DNA from: SHVZ01 sp041906305
Lineage (GTDB): Bacteria; Pseudomonadota; Alphaproteobacteria; SHVZ01
NCBI GenBank assembly: GCA_041906305.1
Contig: JAYRJL010000002.1
Coordinates: 434,001-498,000 of the forward strand
Length of the DNA: 64,000 nucleotides
Direction of reading: 5' to 3'
A model generated the notes under the pieces. That model saw nothing but the letters and a program-made list of their open reading frames with translations, had not been told where the DNA came from and searched no databases. Position numbers and translations under genes: made by a program. Shown piece by piece: positions 1-7,547 of this stretch (position 1 is the first letter of the stretch; each line of letters begins with the position of its first letter).

Positions 1-1405
1 AGTCGAGGTCATCCGGCGTCACCGTTACCAGCCCGGCCGTGAGTGCCGCCGGCGCATTAAGTGCCTCGCCGATACTCACCTTCAGCCTCTCGGCGGCATC
101 CTCGCTGTTGAAGCGAGTCGCCAATCGGGAACGCCCGGACACCATCGGGTAGAGACCGAAATTCGCCGAGGACAGCATGACGGTCGGCCCTGTCTCGCCT
201 GAAGTTGTCTGGTCGATCATATAGCTGCGGTCGGACGCCAACAGAAGTTCGGCCAGCGTGCCCGCGAAGCACGATCCCTCGTCGACCACCGCATAGAGGC
301 TGCGCGAGGAGACGTCCAGGCGAGCGAAGGTCCGGCGCATCAGCCCGATCGTCTCCCGAACGAGCCAATGCGAGGCATGGTCGGCAAGCGCCCTGTCGGC
401 CGCGGCGACGTGAGCCGCATTCCCTGAGGTCTGCAGCACCCAGAGGCCGATCTCCAGCGCATTGAGCCGCAGCATCAGGATCGCGTCGTCAAGCTCGCGC
501 GCCATCTTGAGCGGCCACCAGGCGACACCGGCCTTTTCGATGCCGGCGACGTCAGACGCCGGAGACTCCGGCGGCGCCTGGACCGTGAGCGTGGCGATCC
601 GGCGTGCGCGGTCGATCTCGACCGAGACACAGTCGTAGTCGATCCGGCTGTCGCCCGTGATCCGGCGGTTGAGGGGCGTGAGCTCGACCCCCGTGGCATC
701 GGATGGCCGATCGGAGTGCGCTGCAAGGGCCAGCGCCCGCTCCTTCGTCCTCGCAGCGAAGTCGCGCGGCGCGGCACTTCCGTCGACCAGCCCCCAGGCC
801 TTGGCGCGGTCGGCGCGGATGCCATCGGGGTTGGTGCAGAAGAGATCGGCGAGATCCCGCCGGACCTTTCTCTTGTCGACGAGGCGGCTGAGGCCGCCGG
901 TGCCGGGAAGAACGCCCAGCAGCGGCACCTCCGGCAAGCTGATCGTCGAGGATCGGTCGTCGACCATCAAGATCTCGTCGCAGGCGAGCGCGAGCTCGTA
1001 GCCGCCGCCGGCGCAGGCCCCGTTGACCGCGGCCAGGAATTTGAGACCCGAGTGCCGCGAGGAGTCCTCGATGCCGTTCCGCGTCTCGTTGGTGAACTTG
1101 CAGAAGTTCACCTTCCAGGCGTGGCTTGAGGCGCCGAGCATGTAGATATTGGCGCCTGCACAAAACATCCTCTCCCGCGCCGAGGTGATGACGACGGCCT
1201 TCACTTCCGGATGCTCGAAGCGGATGCGCTGGAGCGCGTCGCTCAGCTCCATATCGACTCCGAGGTCGTAGGAGTTGAGCTTGAGCGCGTAACCTTCGAC
1301 CAGCCCCCCATTCTCGTCCACGTCGAGCGACAGGGTCGCGACCGGGCCGTCGAAAGCGAGTTTCCAATGCCGGTAGGTACTGGGATGTCGGTCGAAAACG
1401 AGCAT
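1..1405 (-). CDS. boxC: Benzoyl-CoA-dihydrodiol lyase BoxC (3' end cut by window)
   Basis: Crotonase-superfamily enzyme of the aerobic box pathway; the family cleaves the ring of 2,3-epoxybenzoyl-CoA/dihydrodiol to 3,4-dehydroadipyl-CoA semialdehyde plus formate in the cytoplasm. About 468 residues are visible and the frame is still open at base 1; the family is about 550 residues, so the C-terminus is missing. The N-terminus (MLVFDRHPSTYRHW) and the long two-part architecture are typical of BoxC. The oxyanion-hole segment FCAGANIYMLG and the crotonase core CAGGGYELALACDE are visible. I chose ATG at 1405 rather than ATG at 1411 because AAGGAG ends immediately before 1411 and is correctly spaced for 1405. 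It is the last visible gene of a minus-strand operon, 11 nt after the thioesterase. Partner genes boxA/boxB would lie to the left, outside the window. Confidence 0.88.
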   Translation of the reverse strand, partial: MLVFDRHPSTYRHWKLAFDGPVATLSLDVDENGGLVEGYALKLNSYDLGVDMELSDALQRIRFEHPEVKAVVITSARERMFCAGANIYMLGASSHAWKVNFCKFTNETRNGIEDSSRHSGLKFLAAVNGACAGGGYELALACDEILMVDDRSSTISLPEVPLLGVLPGTGGLSRLVDKRKVRRDLADLFCTNPDGIRADRAKAWGLVDGSAAPRDFAARTKERALALAAHSDRPSDATGVELTPLNRRITGDSRIDYDCVSVEIDRARRIATLTVQAPPESPASDVAGIEKAGVAWWPLKMARELDDAILMLRLNALEIGLWVLQTSGNAAHVAAADRALADHASHWLVRETIGLMRRTFARLDVSSRSLYAVVDEGSCFAGTLAELLLASDRSYMIDQTTSGETGPTVMLSSANFGLYPMVSGRSRLATRFNSEDAAERLKVSIGEALNAPAALTAGLVTVTPDDLD

Positions 1406-1416
1406 CGGCATCTCCT

Positions 1417-1845
1417 TCAAGCCCCGCTCTCGACCAGATAGGGCTTCATCTTCTCGCGCAGGTCAGGCGGGATCGGGATCGCCTTCGGGCCGCGCAGGTC
1501 GCTGTGGACGACCTTCAGTCTTGCATCCAGCCTGCGCTCGCCATCGCATTCCGCGACGATCTCGAGCTCGACCGCGCTTCGCCCGAGCCGGGTCAGCACG
1601 AGCGCGAAGTCCAGCTTCTCGCTGAGCCGGCTCGGCTTCAGGAAACGGACATGCAGGTCGACGATCGGCATGCCGCGATGCTCGGTCGCGTGCATCCGGC
1701 CCCAGGGCAGGTCGAGCGCCTTCTCGAACCACTCCTCGCAGACATTGTTCAGCATCTCGACGTAGCGCGGATAGAAGACGATTGCCGCAGGGTCGCAATC
1801 GCCGAAGCGCACCGTGAAGGTGCAGCGGAAGACCTGCCCGCTCAT
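1417..1845 (-). CDS. Hotdog-fold acyl-CoA thioesterase (4-hydroxybenzoyl-CoA thioesterase type)
   Basis: A 142-residue single hotdog domain. The N-terminal segment VRFGDCDPAAIVFYPRY is the classic 4HBT active-site motif (catalytic Asp in GDCDPAAIVFYPRY). The family hydrolyses aryl- or acyl-CoA thioesters in the cytoplasm. Here it may relieve CoA trapping in the benzoyl-CoA pathway, since it sits between an alpha/beta hydrolase and boxC. An upstream extension to 2100 is open, but the homology-like sequence begins at ATG 1845 (MSGQVFRCTF). That ATG overlaps the stop codon of the upstream hydrolase as ATGA, a translational-coupling arrangement. Substrate is inferred from context only. Confidence 0.85.
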   Translation of the reverse strand: MSGQVFRCTFTVRFGDCDPAAIVFYPRYVEMLNNVCEEWFEKALDLPWGRMHATEHRGMPIVDLHVRFLKPSRLSEKLDFALVLTRLGRSAVELEIVAECDGERRLDARLKVVHSDLRGPKAIPIPPDLREKMKPYLVESGA

Positions 1846-2606
1846 CGCACGCCCGCGAGGAAGTCGACGATCGCCTTGGTCGTCGCGGCCTCCGCCTCTC
1901 GGTGCGGCGCGTGACGGCAATTCTCGATCATGAGGCCTTTCGCCCGACCGCCCACGCCGCGGACGATCGCATCGACCTGGGCCGGCGTTCCGTACTGGTC
2001 GTCGACGCCTTGGATCGCGAGTACCGGGCAGCGGATCTTCGGCAGGAAATCCTCGATGTTCCAGGTGCGGAAGTCCGGGTGGAGCCAGATGTCGTTCCAT
2101 CCCCAGAAGGCACTCGGAACATCCTTGTGGATGCGGCCCAGGCGCTGCCCGAGATCGGTGTTCTCGAAAGCCTTCTTCGCATCGACGATGCCGGCGATCG
2201 TCAGGTCCTCGACAAAGACATGCGCGGCCAAGGTGACGACGCCGCGCACCGGCCGACCGGTGCCGCCAGCATGTATCAGTGCGATCGATCCACCATCAGA
2301 GTGACCTATCAGGACCGGCCTCTCGACGCCCAGTTCATCGAGCAGCGCTGGGAGTACGATCCGCCCTTCATCATGCATGAAGTCGACTGCGCGGGGACCA
2401 GCGACCGGGTCGGACTGGCCATATCCCCGCCGCGAGTAGACGAGCACGCGCCAGCCGGTGGCCGCGGCGATCCTCGCCGGGTAGTCGCGCCAACCGGCAA
2501 CCGAGCCAAGCCCCTCGTGCAGGAAGACGAGTGCGTCGTCGAGCCCTTCGGCAGGCTCGATCATCTGGTATTCGAGCCGGACGCCGCCGACGGTGATGAA
2601 ACTCAT
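1842..2606 (-). CDS. Alpha/beta hydrolase, probable enol-lactone or ester hydrolase of the box operon
   Basis: A 254-residue soluble alpha/beta hydrolase. The nucleophile elbow GHSDGG places the catalytic Ser at residue 103. HEGLGS near residue 30 supplies the oxyanion hole, GVDDQYG the acid and the late CRHAPHRE segment the His. It starts a three-gene minus-strand run (hydrolase, thioesterase, boxC) with a 4-nt ATGA overlap to the thioesterase. Hydrolases of this kind are found in some box clusters, but the exact substrate cannot be told from sequence. No signal peptide. It diverges from the enolase-superfamily gene at 2720 across 113 bp that should contain both promoters. Confidence 0.8.
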   Translation of the reverse strand: MSFITVGGVRLEYQMIEPAEGLDDALVFLHEGLGSVAGWRDYPARIAAATGWRVLVYSRRGYGQSDPVAGPRAVDFMHDEGRIVLPALLDELGVERPVLIGHSDGGSIALIHAGGTGRPVRGVVTLAAHVFVEDLTIAGIVDAKKAFENTDLGQRLGRIHKDVPSAFWGWNDIWLHPDFRTWNIEDFLPKIRCPVLAIQGVDDQYGTPAQVDAIVRGVGGRAKGLMIENCRHAPHREAEAATTKAIVDFLAGVR

Positions 2607-2719
2607 TGGGAAAGGAACTCTTGGGGCAAGTGGCCGGAATGCTAGTTGAGCCGAACAGGGTTTGCACTAGAGCTTGATGCCGCGCACCATGCCGCCCCCT
2701 TCCCAGCGAAGCCCCGACC

Positions 2720-3853
2720 ATGAAGATCATCGGCCTCGAAGCTTTAATCCTGACCGCGCCTGAAACCGGGCGCCCGCATTGGGTCAGCCACTTCGTCGTG
2801 CCCAGAGCCAACGAAATCCTGGTGCGGGTGAAGACCGACGAGGGCATCGAGGGATTCGGGCTCGCGACCAACTACACCTCGATCGCCGGCGCAATCCAGG
2901 CCTTCAAGACCGGCATCGCCGATCAGATACTCGGGTCGGACGCCTTGGCGCCGGAGCGCGTCTACCAGAAGCTCTTCGCGCTCACGTCCCAGCGTCTGGC
3001 CCACGAGAGGGGCTGGGCTCGCGAGCCGCTGATCCGGATCGCCGCCGCGGTCGACCTCGCCTGCTGGGACATCGTCGGCAAGGCGGCAGGCCTTCCCCTT
3101 TATCGGATGTTCGGCGGCTTCCGCGACCAGGTACCCTGCTACGTCACGTGCGCCTACTACCGGGACGGCAAGGACCTGGCGGAGCTTCGCGACGAGATCG
3201 AGAAGCTGAAGGCCCAGGGCCATACCGGCTTCAAGGGCAAGGTTGGGGGCCTTGGCCTCGCAGAAGACATCAGGCGGATGGAGATCGTCCGCGACGTGAT
3301 CGGCCCCGACCGCGACCTCATGGTCGACGTGAACCGCGCCTGGGATCTCAAGACCGCGACCGAAGGTGCAAGGCTGCTCGAGCCGCTGAATCCGCGCTGG
3401 CTGGAGGAGCCCGTGCGCTGGGCCGACGATCGACGCGAACTCAAGCTCCTGGCCCAACGCACCCGGATACCCCTCTCCGGCGGGGAGAGTGAACTCACCA
3501 GCTATGGCTGCCGCGCGATGCTGGAGGAGCAAGCGATCCAGATCCTGCAATTCGACTGCACGATGGCCGGAGGTTTCACCGAGGGCCGCAAGCTGGCCGC
3601 GCTGTGCGAGTTGAACCACGTCCACGTCGCTCCGCACCATGACTGCTTCATTCACGCCCAGCTTGTGGCCTCGACCCCGGCAGGCTTGATCGTCGAATCC
3701 TTCACCGATCCCGAGCGAGATCCGCTCCAGGCCGAGTTGTTCGAAAACCCGCCCAGGATCGCCGAAGGATGGCTGACATTGAATGAGGCACCCGGCCTGG
3801 GCCTCACTCTTTCCGAAACCGCGGTGAGGAAGTACGGCGAGCGGGTGCTGTAG
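2720..3853 (+). CDS. Mandelate racemase/muconate lactonizing enzyme family protein
   Basis: A 377-residue enolase-superfamily enzyme. The capping domain occupies roughly residues 1-130, followed by the barrel. Visible catalytic set: GFKGKVGG (Lys172/Lys174, K-x-K), DVNRAW (Asp203 metal ligand, Asn205), WLEEP (Glu229/230), SGGESE (Glu256) and VAPHHD (His306). This is the complete metal-binding and acid/base set of MR/MLE enzymes, which abstract a proton alpha to a carboxylate (racemisation, cycloisomerisation or acid-sugar dehydration). The particular reaction is not decidable here. It stands alone on the plus strand, divergent from the box operon, with only a weak ribosome site before ATG 2720. 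Confidence 0.85.
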   Translation: MKIIGLEALILTAPETGRPHWVSHFVVPRANEILVRVKTDEGIEGFGLATNYTSIAGAIQAFKTGIADQILGSDALAPERVYQKLFALTSQRLAHERGWAREPLIRIAAAVDLACWDIVGKAAGLPLYRMFGGFRDQVPCYVTCAYYRDGKDLAELRDEIEKLKAQGHTGFKGKVGGLGLAEDIRRMEIVRDVIGPDRDLMVDVNRAWDLKTATEGARLLEPLNPRWLEEPVRWADDRRELKLLAQRTRIPLSGGESELTSYGCRAMLEEQAIQILQFDCTMAGGFTEGRKLAALCELNHVHVAPHHDCFIHAQLVASTPAGLIVESFTDPERDPLQAELFENPPRIAEGWLTLNEAPGLGLTLSETAVRKYGERVL

Positions 3854-3952
3854 CACCTCGATTGCCATTTTGTACTCAACGCCGGCCGCAACGTCAGCGA
3901 CCTCCGGCGGTTAAGCGGCCAATTGCCGCCACCGTCGACAGGGAGCCGAGTC

Positions 3953-4462
3953 GTGAAGCGGGTTCAATTGTTGCTCGTGCTGGCCCTCGCCATCGCCCCC
4001 ATCTCGCCTGTGCCGGCGCTGGCGCAGTCCGCACCCGCCCCGACGTCGCAGGAGTTTGCGGAGCGCGCGGCATCGGCCAGCCAATTCGCGATCCTGGCCA
4101 GCGAACAGCTGCTGAAGCGCTCGACCGATCGCCGGGTTCGCAAGTTCGCCGAGCAGATCATAGAAGACTACGAAGCCGGCAAGGCCTACATCTACGAAGC
4201 CGCCGCCACGGCGAAGCTCAGCCTGCCCGAGAAACTGGACGGCGACCTTCAGTCGCGCATCGACCGATTGGCGAATGCGTCTGCCAACGAGATCGACCTC
4301 ATGTTCATGACCGAGATGAGCCGGATGCACGGCGATGCGATCCCCCTCTTTACCGCCTATGCACGCGGAGGCGACAATCGCAGCCTGAGGTTCCTGGCGG
4401 GGCAGGCCCTGCCGACCCTCCGCGAGCACTATTCGAGCGTCCAGCAGCTCGCGTCACGTTGA
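3953..4462 (+). CDS. Secreted DUF4142 family protein
   Basis: About 169 residues. A Sec signal peptide (VKRVQLLLVLALAIAPIS, cleavage near PALAQ) is followed by a helical DUF4142 domain that fits the family's ferritin-like four-helix pattern (QEFAERAASASQFAILASEQ, then the VRKFAEQIIEDYEAG segment). Function is unknown; members are common in the periplasm of Rhizobiales. I chose GTG 3953 because GGGAG at 3941-3945 is 7 nt upstream and the signal peptide then begins at once; a TTG at 3923 would add ten unrelated residues. The SDR gene starts 12 nt downstream. Confidence 0.75.
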   Translation: MKRVQLLLVLALAIAPISPVPALAQSAPAPTSQEFAERAASASQFAILASEQLLKRSTDRRVRKFAEQIIEDYEAGKAYIYEAAATAKLSLPEKLDGDLQSRIDRLANASANEIDLMFMTEMSRMHGDAIPLFTAYARGGDNRSLRFLAGQALPTLREHYSSVQQLASR

Positions 4463-4474
4463 CTTAGAGGTTTC

Positions 4475-5206
4475 ATGACGGAGTCCCGGGTCGCGATCGT
4501 CACCGGAGCGGCCAGTGGGATCGGCCGGGCAACGGCCCGGCGGCTGCTGGACAATGGCTGGCGACTGATCGTCGTCGATCTTTCGGCCACGACACTCGGT
4601 CGGGTCTTCCGCCGGCAGAAGCGCCACGTGGAGATCGTGGCCGGAAGCGTCGCGGAGGAGTCGACGGCGAAGAACGCGATCGCCGCGGCGGCAAGGCGCT
4701 TCGGTCGCCTCGACGGCGTCGTCTCGAATGCCGGGATCATGAACCGCGTGCCGCTTCGCCGGCACACTCTCGCCGATTGGCGTCGCGTGATTGACGTCAA
4801 CCTGACGGCGTCATTCCTGCTCGCTCGCGCCGCCGAGAGGCTGCTGCGCAAAGCAAATGGGAGCTTCGTCTGCGTTGCCTCCACCCGCGTCCTGATGTCG
4901 GAGCCCGATACGGAGTCGTATTCGGCCTCGAAGGGCGGGCTGCTGGCCCTCACCCATTCGCTCGCGCTGAGCCTGGCACCGGATGTGCGTGTGAACTGCG
5001 TAAGCCCCGGATGGATCGAGACAAAGAGCTATGCCGCTCTTCGCCGCAAGGATCATCTCCAGCACCCGGCTGGCCGGGTCGGAAAGCCGGACGACGTGGC
5101 GGAGATCGTCGCCTACCTGCTGGACGGCACGCGCTCGGGCTTCGTCACCGGCGCGAACTTCGTCATCGATGGCGGCATGACCCGGAAGATGATCTACGAG
5201 GAGTAG
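4475..5206 (+). CDS. Short-chain dehydrogenase/reductase (SDR)
   Basis: A 243-residue classical SDR. Rossmann motif TGAASGIG at residues 10-17 binds NAD(P). NAG at 85-87, Ser136 and YSASK with Tyr149/Lys153 complete the catalytic set. PGWIETK and the C-terminal ANFVIDGGM are typical of the family. It reduces or oxidises a carbonyl/alcohol pair in the cytoplasm; the substrate is unknown. It follows the DUF4142 gene by 12 nt and is convergent with the small gene at 5208 (stops one base apart). Confidence 0.85.
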   Translation: MTESRVAIVTGAASGIGRATARRLLDNGWRLIVVDLSATTLGRVFRRQKRHVEIVAGSVAEESTAKNAIAAAARRFGRLDGVVSNAGIMNRVPLRRHTLADWRRVIDVNLTASFLLARAAERLLRKANGSFVCVASTRVLMSEPDTESYSASKGGLLALTHSLALSLAPDVRVNCVSPGWIETKSYAALRRKDHLQHPAGRVGKPDDVAEIVAYLLDGTRSGFVTGANFVIDGGMTRKMIYEE

Positions 5207-5207
5207 C

Positions 5208-5405
5208 CTAGCGCTGCTGCGGATTGCCGCCGCGGCTCGTGGGATTTCCCTGGTTGCGCGTGTTCTGCTGGATGTTCTCCTGCTGTCCGCCCGTCTTCGA
5301 CTGATCCATCTGGCGGTTCCTGATCCGAGGCGTCGCCTGCGGATCGTTCTCGGAATCCCTCGGGCTCCGGTTCGCCGGCGGGACTGGCGGCGTCTTGCTG
5401 CTCAC
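5208..5405 (-). CDS. Small hydrophilic hypothetical protein
   Basis: A 65-residue protein rich in Pro, Gln, Asn, Arg and Ser, predicted disordered, with no recognisable domain. GTG start at 5405 overlaps the stop of the upstream gene as GTGA, and GGAGGAG lies 6 nt before it. That very good ribosome site is the main evidence that it is a real gene. It is likely co-transcribed with 5402-5809. Confidence 0.5.
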   Translation of the reverse strand: MSSKTPPVPPANRSPRDSENDPQATPRIRNRQMDQSKTGGQQENIQQNTRNQGNPTSRGGNPQQR

Positions 5406-5809
5406 GACTTGCTCCTCCGCTTGCGGGGATGCGGAGATTCCTCTCCCTGGTCGGCGAGTCCTGGGAACTCGCCCTGGTTTTCGATCGCTTCGCGCGGCTC
5501 GACAGGCTCCTCGTCGAAATCGAGCGGCCGCGCATTCGACCCCGTGGTCATGTCCTCCGCGCGCCGGATGACCTCCTCGGTCAGCGGGTCGAGACCGTCG
5601 GCGTTCTCGTCAGGCAGATCAGGGCGACTGTTGTCGACCGGCGCGAAGGCCGGATCGGGCGCGACCGAGGTTTCAGTCGCCTGGCCAGGCGGTCGCGGGA
5701 ACAGCTCCTCGTTGACGATGGTGTCGTCGTCCGCGGGCGGCTTCGAATAGGTCTGCCATCGGCGGATGGTCTTTCCATCCCGAAATCCGGCGCTGGGCCT
5801 GTTGGGCAT
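5402..5809 (-). CDS. Acidic hypothetical protein
   Basis: A 135-residue, Pro/Asp/Glu-rich soluble protein (starts MPNRPSAGFRDGKTIRRWQT) ending in a basic tail HPRKRRSKS. No family recognised. ATG 5809 is preceded by a GGGAGAAGGAG ribosome site; a longer open frame upstream to 5950 reads like antisense of the isochorismatase gene and is unlikely to be coding. The stop overlaps the GTG of 5208-5405, suggesting a two-gene unit of probably disordered proteins. Confidence 0.55.
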   Translation of the reverse strand: MPNRPSAGFRDGKTIRRWQTYSKPPADDDTIVNEELFPRPPGQATETSVAPDPAFAPVDNSRPDLPDENADGLDPLTEEVIRRAEDMTTGSNARPLDFDEEPVEPREAIENQGEFPGLADQGEESPHPRKRRSKS

Positions 5810-5864
5810 CTGGCGATCTCCTTCTCCCTGAGAACGTAACGCCCGGGCACCGATCGGTGTTCCC

Positions 5865-6467
5865 CTAGGTCCAGCTCTCCAGGATCGTCGCCGAGCTTGC
5901 CGTCTCGATCTGCTGGGCGAAGCGATTGCAATAGAGCCCGAGGAGCGCATCGTGCCCCTCGTCGGTCGAGCTGCAGATCGCGTCGGTGACCACGATCATG
6001 CGATACCCGCGATCGACGGCGCCCAGGACCGTCGCCAGTACGCAGACATCCGTTTCCGCGCCGGTGACGATCAGCGTATCGACGCTTTGCTCATGCAGCA
6101 GCAAGGCGAGATCGGGGGTCGCGAAGGCGGAGTAGGTCGGCTTGTCGACAACACGCGCGCGAGAGGCCAAGTCCGATAGCGGCGGGACCAGTTCGAGCAT
6201 CGCCGGATCCAGGTTCTCGAGCGTCACCTCGTGCCAGCGCCGGTAGTAGTGCTGCCAGGACCCCGGCATTTCCTCGGGACGTCTCGGCGGAATGAAGCGC
6301 GTGAAGATTGTCCGCTCGACGTAACGCTCCGACAGCGTTGCTACGACCGGCAGCACCCGCTCCATCCACGGCGTCGGCCAGGGACCGCCCGGCGCGAACA
6401 GCCGCTGCATGTCGATGCAGAGATGACGCGCCCGCTCTCCGATCGGACCGTACGGAAGCCGGTCCAT
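5865..6467 (-). CDS. Isochorismatase-like cysteine hydrolase
   Basis: A 200-residue cytoplasmic hydrolase. The catalytic triad of the family is visible: Asp19 in CIDMQ, Lys109 in VDKPTYSAF and Cys142 in TDVCVLAT, the last preceded by the TGAE segment near the cis-peptide site. Members include nicotinamidase, N-carbamoylsarcosine amidase, maleamate amidase and isochorismatase; the subfamily is not decidable here. Its start is 3 nt after the stop of a 49-residue ORF at 6471, so the two may be co-transcribed. Confidence 0.85.
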   Translation of the reverse strand: MDRLPYGPIGERARHLCIDMQRLFAPGGPWPTPWMERVLPVVATLSERYVERTIFTRFIPPRRPEEMPGSWQHYYRRWHEVTLENLDPAMLELVPPLSDLASRARVVDKPTYSAFATPDLALLLHEQSVDTLIVTGAETDVCVLATVLGAVDRGYRMIVVTDAICSSTDEGHDALLGLYCNRFAQQIETASSATILESWT

Positions 6468-6470
6468 GCC

Positions 6471-6620
6471 TCAATCCTGGTGGCGTCCCTTGTCCGCCTT
6501 CGGCGGCATCGGCGGCGTGAATTCGCCGGGGTGCTCGACCGCGCGCATCAGCGCGATCGAGTCTTCGACTTCGTCGGTCGCCTTTAGGTCGTCCGTGTCG
6601 ATCCCCGGTTGCGTCGGCAT
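6471..6620 (-). CDS. Small hypothetical protein upstream of isochorismatase
   Basis: A 49-residue acidic N-half/basic C-end polypeptide (MPTQPGIDTDDLKATDEVED...). A GGGGAG site stands 8 nt before ATG 6620, and the stop lies 3 nt before the isochorismatase start, which supports real translation and coupling. No domain is recognised. A longer in-frame start at 6704 lacks a good ribosome site. Confidence 0.45.
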   Translation of the reverse strand: MPTQPGIDTDDLKATDEVEDSIALMRAVEHPGEFTPPMPPKADKGRHQD

Positions 6621-6764
6621 CCGCCGATCTCCCCGGGTGGGAGTCCGATCCCGTCGGCCCTTTCGGATCTGCATGGCTGCCTCGCAGTGACGATGAAGTG
6701 CCAAAGGAACCGAACCGGGGGGTGCAAGGTTGCAGCGCCATCAATGTATTGAGGTCCCCGCCCG

Positions 6765-7397
6765 ATGACCGACAAGGCCCACTATCCCCTCTGGGTGAAG
6801 CTGCCCTATCTCGCCTTCGTGGCCTTCCTGATCCCGATCTATCTTCGGCAGTACGGTCCGCAAAACTTTCTCTGGTTTTCGGACATCGCCCTCTTCGTCA
6901 CGCTGATCGCGATCTGGACCGGCAACCGTCTGCTCGCCTCGATGATGGCGGTCGGCGTACTCCCGCTCGAGATCGTATGGACCGTGGATTTCTTCACCGG
7001 CGGGCATATCGGGCTCGCCGCCTACATGTTCGATACGCGGCTGCCGCTGCTGCTGCGCGCGATGTCGCTCTTCCACCTGTTCTTTCCGGCGATCGTGATC
7101 TGGATGCTGGTCCGGCAGGGCTATGACACCCGGGCCTACTGGGCGCAGACGGCGCTCGCCCTGGTGGTGCTGTCCGCCTCGTTCTTCATCGGCACGCCCG
7201 AGGAGAACATCAACTGGGTCTACGGTCCCATGGGCGCGCCCCAGTGGATCACCTCGCCGCTGGCCTACCTCTTTGTTTATATGGCCTTTCTGCCGACCGT
7301 GATCTTCCTTCCGACGCATTTCCTGCTGAAGAAGGCGTTCAACACGCCCCGAACCTACGAAACGAGGCATCGGCTCGAGGAGACCGCTCTCGGCTGA
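6765..7397 (+). CDS. Polytopic membrane protein of unknown function
   Basis: A 210-residue integral membrane protein with about six hydrophobic segments (around residues 11-27, 36-52, 57-75, 96-117, 126-142 and 165-187). It has no catalytic motif I recognise. The extramembrane loop GTPEENINWVYGPMG is the most distinctive hydrophilic stretch. It is monocistronic by spacing: 150 bp separate it from the binding-protein gene downstream, and the upstream neighbour is divergent. Confidence 0.65.
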   Translation: MTDKAHYPLWVKLPYLAFVAFLIPIYLRQYGPQNFLWFSDIALFVTLIAIWTGNRLLASMMAVGVLPLEIVWTVDFFTGGHIGLAAYMFDTRLPLLLRAMSLFHLFFPAIVIWMLVRQGYDTRAYWAQTALALVVLSASFFIGTPEENINWVYGPMGAPQWITSPLAYLFVYMAFLPTVIFLPTHFLLKKAFNTPRTYETRHRLEETALG

Positions 7398-7547
7398 GGC
7401 GTCTCGCCACCGCAGGTTGGTCGCCGGAGGCCGTTCCATCGCGGCCCCGGCGGCTTTGTCGCCCGCCCCCCGTCGTGCCAAGATCATCGGAATCGCCAGC
7501 CTGAAAGCGGCTGCGAAGCGATCTCACGGGGAACAGGAGGGGCGACA

